From Nocardioides salarius (lineage in GTDB: Bacteria; Actinomycetota; Actinomycetes; Propionibacteriales; Nocardioidaceae), in the NCBI RefSeq assembly GCF_016907435.1, contig NZ_JAFBBZ010000001.1:1674001-1738000 (forward strand): a DNA stretch of 64,000 nucleotides. The letters are read 5' to 3'. Both the position numbers and the translations under genes were made by a program. Below are positions 1 to 8,028 of the stretch, piece by piece. The first letter of the stretch is position 1. Every line of letters starts with the position of its first letter. Under the pieces are notes generated by a model that had not been told where the DNA came from, made no database searches, and saw only the letters and a program-made list of their open reading frames with translations.

Positions 1-621
1 CTCGAGCCGCGCGGCGTCGAGGCGGCCCGAGAGCAGCTCGACGTCGCGCGGCTCGCGGCTGAGCACGTACACGACCTGCAGCCGGGCGGGGTGGGCGTTC
101 TTGAGATCGGCGACCTCCTCGGCGAACATCACCGAGGCGGTGGTCCGGTTGCCGTAGAGCAGCGTGACCCGGGCGTCGGGGTGGGCGAGCAGGCTGGCGG
201 CGATCGAGAGCACCGGGGTGATGCCCGACCCGGCCGCCACGCACAGGTGCCGCCCGCCCGCGGCGAGCACCTCGGGGGTGGCGCGGAACCCGCCGGGGGC
301 CAGCTGGACCTCGACGTCGTCGCCGGGGCGCACCTCGCGCACCAACCACGACGAGACGGCGCCTCCGGGGATCTCGCGGACGCCGATGCGTGGCGCCGCG
401 CCCACCGGGGAGCAGATCGAGTAGGAGCGGCGGTGCTCGACGCCGTCGACGACGCGGCGCACGGTCAGCGACTGACCGGCGTCGAAGGCCAGCTGCTCGC
501 GCAGCTCGTCGGGCACCTCGAAGGTGATCGCGGCGGCGTCGTCGGTCAGCGCGTCGGCCGCGGCCACGCGCAGGGCGTGGAAGGTGCGGCTGCGGGGGCG
601 CTCGACGGCGGGTGCGCTCAT
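1..621 (-). CDS. paaE: Phenylacetyl-CoA epoxidase reductase subunit PaaE (C-terminus outside window)
   Basis: This is the electron-transfer subunit of the PaaABCDE complex, which passes electrons from NAD(P)H to the diiron epoxidase that attacks the ring of phenylacetyl-CoA. The visible 207 residues begin MSAPAVERPRSRTFHALRV and read as a ferredoxin-NADP reductase fold. The FAD-binding motif RRSYSICSP lies near residue 70, and the NAD-binding start VAAGSGITPVLSIAASLL is followed by LLYGNRT. The C-terminal 2Fe-2S domain lies beyond the left edge, so the gene is partial. It is the last cistron of the paaABCDE operon and starts one base after the paaD stop. The identification rests on the domain and the operon context and is strong. 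Confidence 0.93.
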   Translation of the reverse strand, partial: MSAPAVERPRSRTFHALRVAAADALTDDAAAITFEVPDELREQLAFDAGQSLTVRRVVDGVEHRRSYSICSPVGAAPRIGVREIPGGAVSSWLVREVRPGDDVEVQLAPGGFRATPEVLAAGGRHLCVAAGSGITPVLSIAASLLAHPDARVTLLYGNRTTASVMFAEEVADLKNAHPARLQVVYVLSREPRDVELLSGRLDAARLE

Positions 622-622
622 C

Positions 623-1159
623 TCAGATCTCCTTGACGTGCTCGAACGGCTCGCCGCACGCGGTGCAGCGGTAGAGCGCGGTGCAGGCGGTCGGGCCGTA
701 CTCCGAGGTCAGCTCGGGCCCGCCCGAGCCGCAGCGCGGGCAGTCCAGCCGGCGCCGGGTGACGCCCAGGCTCAGCGGCACCGGGCCGGCCGGGCGCGGC
801 GCGGCCGTGCCCGGCGGGGAGATGCGGTGCTCGCGCAGCGCGGCACGCCCACGCGGGGTGATCCAGTCGCTGGTCCACGGCGGGCTGAGCCGCACCTGCA
901 CCCGCACCTCGTCGAAGCCGGCCTCGGTGAGGGCCCGCACCAGGTCGTCGCGCATCGTGGCCATCGCCGGGCAGCCGGAGTACGTCGGCGTCAGCGCCAC
1001 CGTCACCGCGGTGCCGCAGGGGTGGTCGGCGACGGTGACCTCGCGCAGCACCCCGAGGTCGAGCAGCGTCAGCATCGGCATCTCGGGGTCGGTGACGCCT
1101 GCGGCGACCGCCTCGGCATCGGCGACGCCCGGGCCGCGCGTGCGCTCGGCCGTGCTCAT
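623..1159 (-). CDS. paaD: PaaD, Fe-S assembly/maturation subunit of phenylacetyl-CoA epoxidase
   Basis: A 178-residue protein with an N-terminal MIP18/DUF59-like domain (GVTDPEMPMLTLLDLGVLREV, then YSGCPAM near residue 65). At the C-terminus is a zinc ribbon with two cysteine pairs (CPRCGSGGPE and YRCTACGEPFEHVKEI). This architecture is typical of PaaD, which is thought to mature the metal centres of the complex. The ATG at 1159 was chosen over two in-frame GTGs just upstream because it gives the usual length and leaves two bases after paaC. The compact spacing on both sides supports co-transcription with paaC and paaE. Confidence 0.93.
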   Translation of the reverse strand: MSTAERTRGPGVADAEAVAAGVTDPEMPMLTLLDLGVLREVTVADHPCGTAVTVALTPTYSGCPAMATMRDDLVRALTEAGFDEVRVQVRLSPPWTSDWITPRGRAALREHRISPPGTAAPRPAGPVPLSLGVTRRRLDCPRCGSGGPELTSEYGPTACTALYRCTACGEPFEHVKEI

Positions 1160-1161
1160 GC

Positions 1162-2106
1162 TCACCACCGCCCCAGCGGGTGCGCGCGGGCCACGACCTG
1201 CATCTCGGCCAGCATCCGGCCCAGCGCCTCGGTGTGCATGCCGTCGCGTCCGGTGCGTCCCCGCACCCCGGCCCGGGGGGCGACGTCGGGCCACGAGCAC
1301 CGCGCCTCCGCGAGCACCTGCGCCAGCACCCCCTCGACCTCCTCGGCCGTGGCGGCGGGGTCGACGCCCGCGCCGGCCTGCGCCAGACGCGTGGCGACCG
1401 GGTGGGCGTCGAGCTGCTCGGGGTGCCAGGGCGCCAGCTCGTCGAGGGCGGCCAGCAGCCGGCGCCGCGACTCCTCGGTGCCGCGGGCCAGGGTCACCAC
1501 CCAGCGGGCGGCGTAGTCGCGGTGGTAGGTGACCTCGGTGGCGCCCTTGGCGCCGATCGCCGCCAGCACCGGGTCGCGGGTGCCGGCCAGCCGGTGCAGC
1601 AGCGCCAGCCGGGCGGTGGAGAAGAGCAGCAGCCGCACCACCAGGTGCGCGAAGTCGCCGTGCTCGAGCTCGACCAGCCGGGTGCAGCGCAGCTCGCCGG
1701 CCTCGCGGAAGAAGGCGAGCCGGTCCTCGTCGGGGGCGGGCGAGCCCTCGGCGAGCACCGGCACCACGGCGGGGTCGGCGGCCGCGGCGCGGGCCAGCAG
1801 CAGCCGGGCCTGGCCGAGCAGGTCGAGCGCGATGTTGGCGACCGCGATGTCGTCCTCGAGGTCGGGCGCGCGGCTGCACCACTGCGAGAGCCGGTGCGAG
1901 AGCACCAGCGCGTCGTCGCCGAGCCCCAGGCAGTACGCCGCCAGGTCGGCGCCGTCGACCCCCTCGGGCATCGTCGTGTCGACACCGGCCAGGGGGTCCT
2001 CGAAGGACGTGCCGAAGGCCCACTGGCCCGACACGTCGCCGTGGTCCTCGACCAGGCCGTCGTACACCGACTCGTGGCTCGTGTGCTGGCTCGCGTGCTG
2101 GCTCAT
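1162..2106 (-). CDS. paaC: PaaC, structural subunit of phenylacetyl-CoA epoxidase
   Basis: A 314-residue ferritin-like, helix-rich protein containing AAYCLGLGDDALVLSHRLSQW near the N-terminus and LDLLGQARLLLARAA and RLVELEHGDFAHLVVRLLLF farther on. These match PaaC, the scaffold partner of the catalytic PaaA in the multicomponent monooxygenase. It begins MSQHASQHTSHESVYDGL, an N-terminus with a short repeated Ser-Gln-His stretch that is probably disordered. It lies between paaB (11-base gap) and paaD (2-base gap), as in other actinobacterial paa operons. Order and sequence leave little doubt about the assignment. Confidence 0.94.
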   Translation of the reverse strand: MSQHASQHTSHESVYDGLVEDHGDVSGQWAFGTSFEDPLAGVDTTMPEGVDGADLAAYCLGLGDDALVLSHRLSQWCSRAPDLEDDIAVANIALDLLGQARLLLARAAAADPAVVPVLAEGSPAPDEDRLAFFREAGELRCTRLVELEHGDFAHLVVRLLLFSTARLALLHRLAGTRDPVLAAIGAKGATEVTYHRDYAARWVVTLARGTEESRRRLLAALDELAPWHPEQLDAHPVATRLAQAGAGVDPAATAEEVEGVLAQVLAEARCSWPDVAPRAGVRGRTGRDGMHTEALGRMLAEMQVVARAHPLGRW

Positions 2107-2117
2107 GGGGGCACGCC

Positions 2118-2444
2118 TCACATGTGGGGGACGTCGGCGGGGACGTCGTAGAAGGTGGGGTGGCGGTAGACCTTGTCGCCCGACGGCGCGAAGAGCGGGT
2201 CCTTCTCGTCGGGGCTCGAGGCGGTGATCGCGTCGGCGCGCACCACCCAGATGCTCACGCCCTCGTTGCGGCGCGTGTAGACGTCGCGGGCGTGGTGCAG
2301 CGCCATCGTGTCGTCGGCGGCGTGCAGCGAGCCGACGTGCACGTGGTTGAGGCCGCGCTTGCCGCGCACGAAGACCTCGTAGAGGGGCCACTCGGCCCGG
2401 GGGCTGGTGTCGTCGGGGGTGGTGTCGTCGGGGGTGGTGGTCAT
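2118..2444 (-). CDS. paaB: PaaB, small subunit of phenylacetyl-CoA epoxidase
   Basis: A 108-residue PaaB-family protein. The signature WPLYEVFVRGKRGLNHVHVG is followed by DDTMALHHARDVYTRRNEGVSIWVV and a tail ending YRHPTFYDVPADVPHM. PaaB is needed to form the full PaaABC(E) complex, possibly as a bridge between heterodimers. The N-terminus carries a small direct repeat (PDDT twice) encoded by a short duplicated nucleotide tract near 2411-2435, a site where slippage could occur without consequence. It lies 14 bases downstream of paaA. Confidence 0.95.
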   Translation of the reverse strand: MTTTPDDTTPDDTSPRAEWPLYEVFVRGKRGLNHVHVGSLHAADDTMALHHARDVYTRRNEGVSIWVVRADAITASSPDEKDPLFAPSGDKVYRHPTFYDVPADVPHM

Positions 2445-2458
2445 CGTCGTCTCTTCGC

Positions 2459-3475
2459 TCACGGGGTCTCGACCCGCCCGTCGGCTCGCTCGACCTGCGC
2501 GCGGCCTCGCCCGGGCTCCTTCGTCGCCCGCGCGAACGCGCTTGCTGCGTCGCGCACCCACGCACCCTCCTCGTGGGCGCGGCGCCGGTGGGCGATGCGC
2601 TCGGCGTTGCAGGGCCCGGCGCCGCTGATCACCCGGGTCAGCTCGTCCCAGTCGGGCTCGCCGAAGTCGTGGGCTCCGCGCTCCTCGTTCCAGCGCAGGT
2701 CGGGGTCGGGGAGGGTGACCCCGAGCCGCTCGGCCTGCGGCACGGTCATGTCGACGAACTTCTGGCGCAGCTCGTCGTTGGTGTTGCGCTTGATGCCCCA
2801 GGCCAGCGAGCGCGCGGTGTTGGGCGAGGCGTCGTCGGGCGGGCCGAACATCATCAGCGCCGGCCACCAGAACCGGTCGACGGACTCCTGCACCATCGCG
2901 CGCTGCTCGTCGGTGCCGCCCATCATCGTCATCAGCAGCTCGTAGCCCTGGCGCTGGTGGAAGGACTCCTCCTTGCAGACCCGGATCATCGCGCGCCCGT
3001 AGGGCCCGTAGGAGGTGCGGCACAGCGGCACCTGGTTGCAGATCGCCGCGCCGTCGACCAGCCAGCCGATGGTGCCGACGTCGGCGTAGGACAGCGTGGG
3101 GTAGTTGAAGATGGAGGAGTACTTCTGCCGGCCGTCGACGAGCATCTGGGTCAGCTCGCCCCGGGAGACGCCGAGGGTCTCGCAGGCCGAGTAGAGGTAG
3201 AGCCCGTGGCCGGCCTCGTCCTGCACCTTGGCCAGCAGCACCGCCTTGCGGCGCAGCGAGGGCGCCCGGGTCAGCCAGGCACCCTCCGGCTGCATCCCGA
3301 TGATCTCGGAGTGCGCGTGCTGGGCGACCTGGCGCACCAGGGTCCGACGGTAGGCCTCGGGCATCCAGTCACGCGGCTCGATGCGCTCGTGGCGGGCGAT
3401 GACGGCCTCGAACCGCTCCTCGAGCAGCGCCTCGTCGGTGCGCTCGTCGGTGCGCTCGCCGGCACTGGTGCTCAT
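2459..3475 (-). CDS. paaA: PaaA, catalytic diiron subunit of phenylacetyl-CoA 1,2-epoxidase
   Basis: A 338-residue protein and the first gene of the paa operon. It converts phenylacetyl-CoA to the ring-1,2-epoxide with O2. Diiron ligand motifs are visible: EIIG in the helix [10 protein letters not shown], then [20 protein letters not shown] (E-x2-H type) and [14 protein letters not shown]. The C-terminal part keeps [19 protein letters not shown]. Length and motifs are those of the family. The start at 3475 is supported by a strong AGGAGG ribosome binding site a few bases upstream. The divergent promoter region holds a TetR-type palindrome (3495-3506). Confidence 0.96.
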   Translation of the reverse strand: MSTSAGERTDERTDEALLEERFEAVIARHERIEPRDWMPEAYRRTLVRQVAQHAHSEIIGMQPEGAWLTRAPSLRRKAVLLAKVQDEAGHGLYLYSACETLGVSRGELTQMLVDGRQKYSSIFNYPTLSYADVGTIGWLVDGAAICNQVPLCRTSYGPYGRAMIRVCKEESFHQRQGYELLMTMMGGTDEQRAMVQESVDRFWWPALMMFGPPDDASPNTARSLAWGIKRNTNDELRQKFVDMTVPQAERLGVTLPDPDLRWNEERGAHDFGEPDWDELTRVISGAGPCNAERIAHRRRAHEEGAWVRDAASAFARATKEPGRGRAQVERADGRVETP

Positions 3476-3494
3476 CGGGCCTCCTGGGATTACT

Positions 3495-3506
3495 GACCGC
3501 TCGGTC
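3495..3506. promoter_or_regulatory. TetR-type operator candidate upstream of paaA
   Basis: The palindrome GACCGCTCGGTC has 5-bp arms around CT, with partial flanking symmetry (AC...GT). It lies 20 bases before the paaA start and next to an AT-richer patch (TGTTAATTG) that could be a -10 region. GACCG/CGGTC arms are typical of actinobacterial TetR regulators, including those reported to control paa genes. No tetR gene lies in the window, so the regulator is inferred. Confidence 0.55.
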
Positions 3507-3576
3507 TGTTAATTGCACCACGGCGTGGCCCCGCTCACAAGTGCCCCGAGCAGGGACGACGCGCGAGGATGGGCGG

Positions 3577-4011
3577 ATGGACGTCGACGTCGAGGTGCAC
3601 ACCCACATCGCCCGCTCGCCGCAGGAGGTCGCGGCGTACGCCGGCGACCCGGGCAACGCGCCGCGGTGGTACGCCAACATCCGCAGCGTCGAGTGGCGCA
3701 CGCCGCCGCCGGTGAAGATCGGCTCGCGGATGGACTTCGTGGCCCGGTTCCTGGGCCGGCGGCTGGCCTACACCTACGAGGTGGTCGAGCTGGTGCCCGG
3801 CGAGCGGCTGGTGATGCGCACCAGCGACGGACCCTTCCCGATGGAGACCACCTACACGTGGTCGCCCGAGGGCGACGGCACCCGGATGACCCTCGCCAAC
3901 CGGGGCCGGCCCAGCGGCTTCGCCGGGGTCTCGGCACCGGTGATGGCGCTGGCGGTGCGCCGGGCGACGCGCAAGGACCTGGCCCTGCTCAAGGCGCACC
4001 TCGAGCGCTGA
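3577..4011 (+). CDS. SRPBCC-family protein (polyketide cyclase/START-like)
   Basis: A 144-residue single-domain protein starting MDVDVEVHTHIARSPQEVAAYAGDPGNA. The opening is typical of SRPBCC ligand-binding proteins (beta strand, then a short helix with SPQEVAAY). RWYANIRSVEW and GTRMTLANRG correspond to the central sheet. There are no recognisable catalytic residues, and such proteins bind hydrophobic ligands in a deep cavity. It is transcribed divergently from the paa operon and convergently with the FUSC gene. A link to aromatic metabolism is possible but rests only on location. The ATG at 3577 was preferred over an upstream in-frame start because homology begins there. Confidence 0.75.
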   Translation: MDVDVEVHTHIARSPQEVAAYAGDPGNAPRWYANIRSVEWRTPPPVKIGSRMDFVARFLGRRLAYTYEVVELVPGERLVMRTSDGPFPMETTYTWSPEGDGTRMTLANRGRPSGFAGVSAPVMALAVRRATRKDLALLKAHLER

Positions 4012-4044
4012 CCCGCCGGCTCTGCGGCCGGCTCTGGGGGAGGG

Positions 4045-5130
4045 TCAGGGACGGGCCAGGGTCGAGGCGACGTCGTCGACGATCGTCACGACGTGGCGCA
4101 GCGAGGTGATCAGCGAGCCGTAGAGCGGCCAGCGCAGGCCCGGCAGGTCCTGGGCCGACAGCTCGTTGGTCAGCGCGTCGATCTCCTCGCGCAGCGAGTG
4201 CAGGTAGGCCTCGGGGTCGCTGATGCGGCGCCCGACCTGGTCGAGCAGGCGCAGGAACGGGTCGCGGAAGCGCGGGTCCCAGTCCTCGGCCTCGATCACC
4301 GACTCCTCCAGGGTCCGGGCGATGGCGCGGGCCTGGGCGACGCCCTCCTCGAGGCGCACCAGCACGTCGCTGCCGCGCTCGGTGTCGCTGACGCTGGACG
4401 AGCGGTGGCGGCGGGGGTTCCACCACTGCGACTCGCGGGAGTACTCCAGCAGCCACTCGGCCCGGTCGACCTCGGCGTCGATGCCGCGGGTCTCCTCGAC
4501 CCAGGCCCGCACCCCCTCGTCGTCGACGCCCTCGTCGAGCTCGGAGGCCATCCTCCGCAGCAGCGCCCCGAGTCGGCGGTGGATCAGGTCGAGCTGGTGC
4601 TCGGCTCCGCGGTCGTCGAGCGGGGGCACCACCAGGAGGTTGACGACGATGCCGGTCAGCACCCCGATCGCGGTCGCCAGCAGCCGGTCGACCAGCTCCG
4701 ACTCCTCCGAGGTGCCGCCGAGGGTCAGCAGGAACAGCGCGGTGGTGGCGACCGCCACGCCCTCGAGCCGCAGCGGGGGCAGCCGGGCCAGCAGCAGCCC
4801 GACCAGCACCCCGAGCCCCACCGACAGCGGGCCGTAGCCGAGGAGCTCGAAGACGGCGTAGGCCAGCAGCACGCCCAGGAAGGTCGCGGCCACCGACTGG
4901 CCGCCGCGCAGCACCGAGCGGTAGACGGTGGCGTGCACGGTCAGCAGCGCCACCCAGGGCGCCAGGAACGCCTGCTCGAGGTCGAGCCAGGTGTCGGCGA
5001 GCACCCACGCGACGACCGTGGCGATGGTGGCCTTGACGACCTGGAGCAGGTCGGTGTGCACCGCGGGCTCGCGCAGCCGGCCCAGGGCCGAGCGCACCTG
5101 GGAGCGGACCTGGGGACGCTGCACCGGCAT
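4045..5130 (-). CDS. FUSC/aromatic-acid-exporter-like membrane protein
   Basis: A 361-residue integral membrane protein. Residues about 25-165 contain a block of hydrophobic helices (AFLAPWVALLTVHATVYRS, SVAATFLGVLLAYAVFELLG, VATTALFLLTLGG, LLATAIGVLTGIVVNLLVV). They are followed by a long soluble, largely helical C-terminal half with charged coiled-coil character. This half-FUSC layout is that of the ArAE/FUSC family, some members of which export aromatic carboxylic acids. It is followed closely by the response regulator gene (7-base gap, same strand), so the two may be transcribed together. Proximity to the paa operon makes efflux of aromatic acids an attractive but untested role. Confidence 0.7.
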   Translation of the reverse strand: MPVQRPQVRSQVRSALGRLREPAVHTDLLQVVKATIATVVAWVLADTWLDLEQAFLAPWVALLTVHATVYRSVLRGGQSVAATFLGVLLAYAVFELLGYGPLSVGLGVLVGLLLARLPPLRLEGVAVATTALFLLTLGGTSEESELVDRLLATAIGVLTGIVVNLLVVPPLDDRGAEHQLDLIHRRLGALLRRMASELDEGVDDEGVRAWVEETRGIDAEVDRAEWLLEYSRESQWWNPRRHRSSSVSDTERGSDVLVRLEEGVAQARAIARTLEESVIEAEDWDPRFRDPFLRLLDQVGRRISDPEAYLHSLREEIDALTNELSAQDLPGLRWPLYGSLITSLRHVVTIVDDVASTLARP

Positions 5131-5137
5131 GCCCCGC

Positions 5138-5785
5138 TCAGGCGTGCGGGCCGGGGCGGCGCACGTGGTCGGGGCGGAAGCCGTGGTCGATCCCCCACAG
5201 CAGCGCCCGGGTGCGGCTGTCGACGCCGATCTTGCGGTAGAGCGAGCGGATGTAGGTCTTGACGGTGTTGAGCCCCAGGAACGCCCGCTCGGTGATCTCC
5301 TGGTTGCTCAGGCCCTGGCAGATCAGCGCCAGCACCTCGGCCTCGCGGGGGCTCAGCCCGTGCTCGCGGCCCGGCCAGCGCCCGAAGTCGTCGCTCTCGG
5401 GCGTCGCCACGTTGCCGGGCAGCACCCGCTCGCCACGGTGCACGGCCTCGATCAGGTCGACGAGCTCCTTGGCGGGGATGCCCTTGGGGATGTAGCCGGC
5501 GGCGCCCGCGGCCAGCGAGGCCTCGACGAGCTCGGGCTCGGTGTTCCAGCTGAAGATCACCAGGCGACCGCTGCCGCCGGCCATCAGCCGGGCCACGTCG
5601 ACGTCGCCGCCCTGCACCTGGCCGAAGGAGTCGTAGAGCACCACGTCGACGTCGCCGACCACCGGCATCCCGCTGTCGAGCTCGACGACGCTGATCCGGT
5701 CGGAGAACGGCTCGAGGACGGCGGCGATGCCGGCGACGACGATCTCGTAGTCGTTGACGATCGCGACGCGCACGTGGCTGGACAT
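5138..5785 (-). CDS. Orphan LuxR/NarL-type response regulator
   Basis: A 215-residue two-domain regulator. The receiver domain (1-125) keeps an acidic pocket (IVNDYE), the likely phosphoacceptor Asp in VVLYDSF and the conserved Lys in AGYIPKG. The usual DD pair is ND, and the loop after the phosphoacceptor (SFGQVQGG) lacks the common MPG-D-G motif. The C-terminal HTH (about 145-205) is canonical: LSPREAEVLALICQGLSNQEI, then LGLNTVKTYIRSLYRKIGV. No sensor kinase lies next to it, and phosphorylation may be atypical. The ATG at 5785 is the first in-frame start giving a complete receiver. The palindrome at 5849-5862 upstream may be its site. Confidence 0.85.
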   Translation of the reverse strand: MSSHVRVAIVNDYEIVVAGIAAVLEPFSDRISVVELDSGMPVVGDVDVVLYDSFGQVQGGDVDVARLMAGGSGRLVIFSWNTEPELVEASLAAGAAGYIPKGIPAKELVDLIEAVHRGERVLPGNVATPESDDFGRWPGREHGLSPREAEVLALICQGLSNQEITERAFLGLNTVKTYIRSLYRKIGVDSRTRALLWGIDHGFRPDHVRRPGPHA

Positions 5786-5848
5786 GGCTCGATCATAGGG
5801 ACGACACGTGCCGGACACCTCGTCGCCGCCGGGAGGCGGGACGCTGCT

Positions 5849-5862
5849 CATCCCCAGGGATG
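5849..5862. promoter_or_regulatory. Palindrome CATCCC-CA-GGGATG upstream of the response regulator
   Basis: A perfect 6-bp inverted repeat with a 2-bp centre lies in the 192-base divergent region between the response regulator (starts 5785) and the small gene at 5978. The symmetry suits a dimeric LuxR-type regulator, possibly autoregulation. This is inferred only from symmetry and position. I see no other element in this intergenic region. Confidence 0.4.
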
Positions 5863-5977
5863 ATGCTGTCGCGCGAGGACCTGTGGCAGCCCGGCCCGCT
5901 CCTCGTCGACTCGGCCGGGCGCGGGGGCGCGACCTACGATGACGAGGACCAGACCAACGACACCCGGGAGGTGGGAC

Positions 5978-6226
5978 ATGGACACGCACGTCGACGCACA
6001 GGTGACCCAGACGCGGATGAGCCTGATGCAGCAGCTCGCACGGATCGAGCGGCGAGATCCGGTCCTGTCCGCCCGGGTGCGGCTGCAGGCCATCGACCTG
6101 CACCGGGCCTGGACCGGGCGGCGTCTCGACACCGACGAGTACGCCCTGCGCCTGGCCGGGCTGTGCGACCAGGTGCGCGAGCAGGCGGACACCGCCCCGC
6201 CCCTGCCCGCTGTCGAGCCCTGCTGA
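5978..6226 (+). CDS. Small conserved hypothetical protein (82 aa)
   Basis: An 82-residue, probably all-helical protein (MSLMQQLARIERRDPVLSAR, then YALRLAGLCDQVREQAD). The ATG at 5978 follows a good GGGAGGTG ribosome binding site, and codon use matches neighbouring genes. It has no membrane segment or signal peptide. It is divergent from the response regulator and shares the palindrome at 5849-5862 with it, so it may be a target of that regulator. The function is unknown to me. Confidence 0.6.
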   Translation: MDTHVDAQVTQTRMSLMQQLARIERRDPVLSARVRLQAIDLHRAWTGRRLDTDEYALRLAGLCDQVREQADTAPPLPAVEPC

Positions 6227-6276
6227 GCCGGGCCGGCCGGCCCGGACGAGCCGGCTCGTGGGCCGGGTGGGCTCAG
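6223..6276. terminator. Nested bidirectional hairpin between convergent genes
   Basis: Between the small gene at 5978 and the methyltransferase are an 18-bp perfect palindrome (6228-6245, C/G only) and a 14-bp palindrome (6246-6259, ACGAGCCGGCTCGT). Both are enclosed by CTGAGCC/GGCTCAG arms (6223-6229 and 6270-6276) that include both stop codons. There is no T-tract, as is usual in high-GC actinobacteria. Confidence 0.55.
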
Positions 6277-6932
6277 AGCCGGTCGGCGCGCACCAGCGTG
6301 CCGCGCTCGAGGGCACGCACCTCGACCGTGCGCAGGCCGGCCGCCGCGAGGTCGGGGGCCAGCGACGCAGCCTGCTCGGGCGTGCCCAGCTGCAGCACCA
6401 GCAGCCCGTCGCCCGCCAGGCAGGCGCCAGCGGCGCGGATGCACGCCCGGGCCACGTCGAGGCCCTGCGGGCCGCCGTCGATGGCCAGCGTCGGGTCGGC
6501 GGGGTAGCGCCCCACCTCGGCGCTCGGCACCCACGGCGGGTCGGCGACCACCAGCGCGAAGCGCTCCTCGTCGAGGGGCAGGCGGGCCAGGTCGGTGTGC
6601 ACCACATCGACCTGCGCGGCCATCGCGTTGGCCTCCGCGTTGGCCACCAGCAGCTCGACGGCGCGCGGTGAGAGGTCGACGCAGGCGATCGAGCGGTCGG
6701 TGCCGTGCACGGCCAGCAGGCCGATGTGGCCCACCCCGGCGCACAGCTCGAGCACCCGGCCGGCCGGGGCCGCGTCGAGCAGCTCGCGGGCCCACAGCGA
6801 CTGCGCCTGCGTCCAGGGGCGCGGCTCGAGCACGCTGTCGTCGTACGCGATCTCGAGGGGGCCGAAGCCCATCCGGCGCAGGCTCGTCTCGGGGCTGGTC
6901 GCCGGGGTCCGCTCGGGGGTCGGTGCAGGCAT
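6273..6932 (-). CDS. Class I SAM-dependent methyltransferase (HemK/RsmC-like)
   Basis: A 219-residue methyltransferase with motif I VLELCAGVGHIGLLAV (about 60-75), the acidic loop CVDLSP, and motif IV VVADPPWVPS (about 120-130). That motif is of the (N/D)PPY/W type seen in N-methyltransferases acting on glutamine side chains or nucleobases. It is shorter than PrmC or RsmC and lacks their N-terminal substrate domains, so the target cannot be named. I chose the ATG at 6932 rather than a TTG nine bases upstream. It is divergent from the redox enzyme gene at 7009. Confidence 0.8.
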   Translation of the reverse strand: MPAPTPERTPATSPETSLRRMGFGPLEIAYDDSVLEPRPWTQAQSLWARELLDAAPAGRVLELCAGVGHIGLLAVHGTDRSIACVDLSPRAVELLVANAEANAMAAQVDVVHTDLARLPLDEERFALVVADPPWVPSAEVGRYPADPTLAIDGGPQGLDVARACIRAAGACLAGDGLLVLQLGTPEQAASLAPDLAAAGLRTVEVRALERGTLVRADRL

Positions 6933-7008
6933 GCGTAGCAACCTAGGTCACGCACGGACACCCTTGTGGGGGTGGATGAGCCACCTCCGGGCGGGGAACG
7001 GTCAGGAC

Positions 7009-8028
7009 ATGCCCCTCCTTCCCCGTGCCCGCGGCCCGCTCAGCGCCGCCCTGATCGCGGACCTGCGCGGCGATGCGCCCCTGCCCGACGACGCGCCCGC
7101 TCCGGGCCGGCCCGGTTCCGGCGACGAGGAGCTGGCGCTGTGGCTGCTCTACGAGCTGCACCACCACGGCTTCGACGACGCCGTCGCCGGCGGTGCCGAC
7201 CACGAGTGGCGCCCCGACCTGCTGGCGGTCCGCGGCGACCTCGAGCGGCGCCTCGAGCAGCGCTGGCGCGAGCGGGTCGCGGCCGCCGACCTGCCCGAGC
7301 TGCCCGTCGGGGCGGAGCCGGCCGACCTGGCCCGCGCCTTCTTCGCGTTCTGCGAGGCCGACACCGGCGCCGAGTCGGTGGCCCGGTTCGTGCAGCGCGA
7401 GGCCGACGAGGAGCAGCTGGCCGAGGTGCTGCGGCAGCGCTCGATCTACCACGTCAAGGAGCAGGACGCGGCGATGTGGACCCTGCCGCGCCTGCCCGAC
7501 ACCACCAAGGCGCACCTGGTGACGATCGCGGCCGACGAGTACGGCAACGGCCATCCCGACGACCTGCACGCCCAGCTGTGGGCGCGCGGCATGCGCGCCT
7601 GCGGCCTCGACGCGTCGTACGCCGCCCACGTCGACGGCGCGCTGCCGGAGGTGCTCGAGCAGAACAACCTGATGAGCCTGCTGGGCCTGCACCGGCGCCT
7701 GGCGCCCGCGGCGCTGGGCCACCTGGCGGCCTTCGAGGTCACCAGCGCGGTGCCCTCGCGGCGGGTGGTGCGGGGCATGGAGCGGCTCGGCACGCCCGAG
7801 CCGATGGTGGCCTACTACCGCGAGCACATGGTCGCCGACGCGGTGCACGAGCAGCTCGCGGTGCGCGACCTCGTCGGCTCCTACGTCGCCGAGGTGCCCG
7901 GCAGCGAGCCGGAGATCGCGTTCGGCGCGGCCGTGTGCCTGCTCGCGGAGGCCGCCACGGCGACCGCCGTGCTCGAGCACGTGCGCCGCGGTGCCGGCGA
8001 GACCGAGGCCAGCGAGGACGTGGCATGA
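7009..8028 (+). CDS. Iron-containing redox enzyme of the haem-oxygenase-like diiron (HDO) family
   Basis: A 339-residue all-helical protein with the features of HDO proteins. Candidate metal ligands include YHVKEQDAAMW (Glu), ADEYGNGHPDDLHAQLW, and a late helix carrying H-x3-D-x2-H in REHMVADAVHEQ. Characterised HDO members (UndA, SznF, CADD types) use a diiron centre and O2 for N-oxygenation, decarboxylation or ring chemistry, so an O2-dependent role is likely but the substrate is unknown. An in-frame ATG at 6976 is an alternative start. I prefer 7009 because MPLLPRARGPLSAAL resembles family N-termini. The stop overlaps the start of the CDGSH gene (ATGA), implying translational coupling. Confidence 0.75.
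   Translation: MPLLPRARGPLSAALIADLRGDAPLPDDAPAPGRPGSGDEELALWLLYELHHHGFDDAVAGGADHEWRPDLLAVRGDLERRLEQRWRERVAAADLPELPVGAEPADLARAFFAFCEADTGAESVARFVQREADEEQLAEVLRQRSIYHVKEQDAAMWTLPRLPDTTKAHLVTIAADEYGNGHPDDLHAQLWARGMRACGLDASYAAHVDGALPEVLEQNNLMSLLGLHRRLAPAALGHLAAFEVTSAVPSRRVVRGMERLGTPEPMVAYYREHMVADAVHEQLAVRDLVGSYVAEVPGSEPEIAFGAAVCLLAEAATATAVLEHVRRGAGETEASEDVA

Noticed and set aside
623..2023. A long minus-strand frame joining the paaD sequence to upstream codons
   Set aside because: The part before residue 289 is the out-of-frame shadow of paaC. The real paaD starts at 1159.
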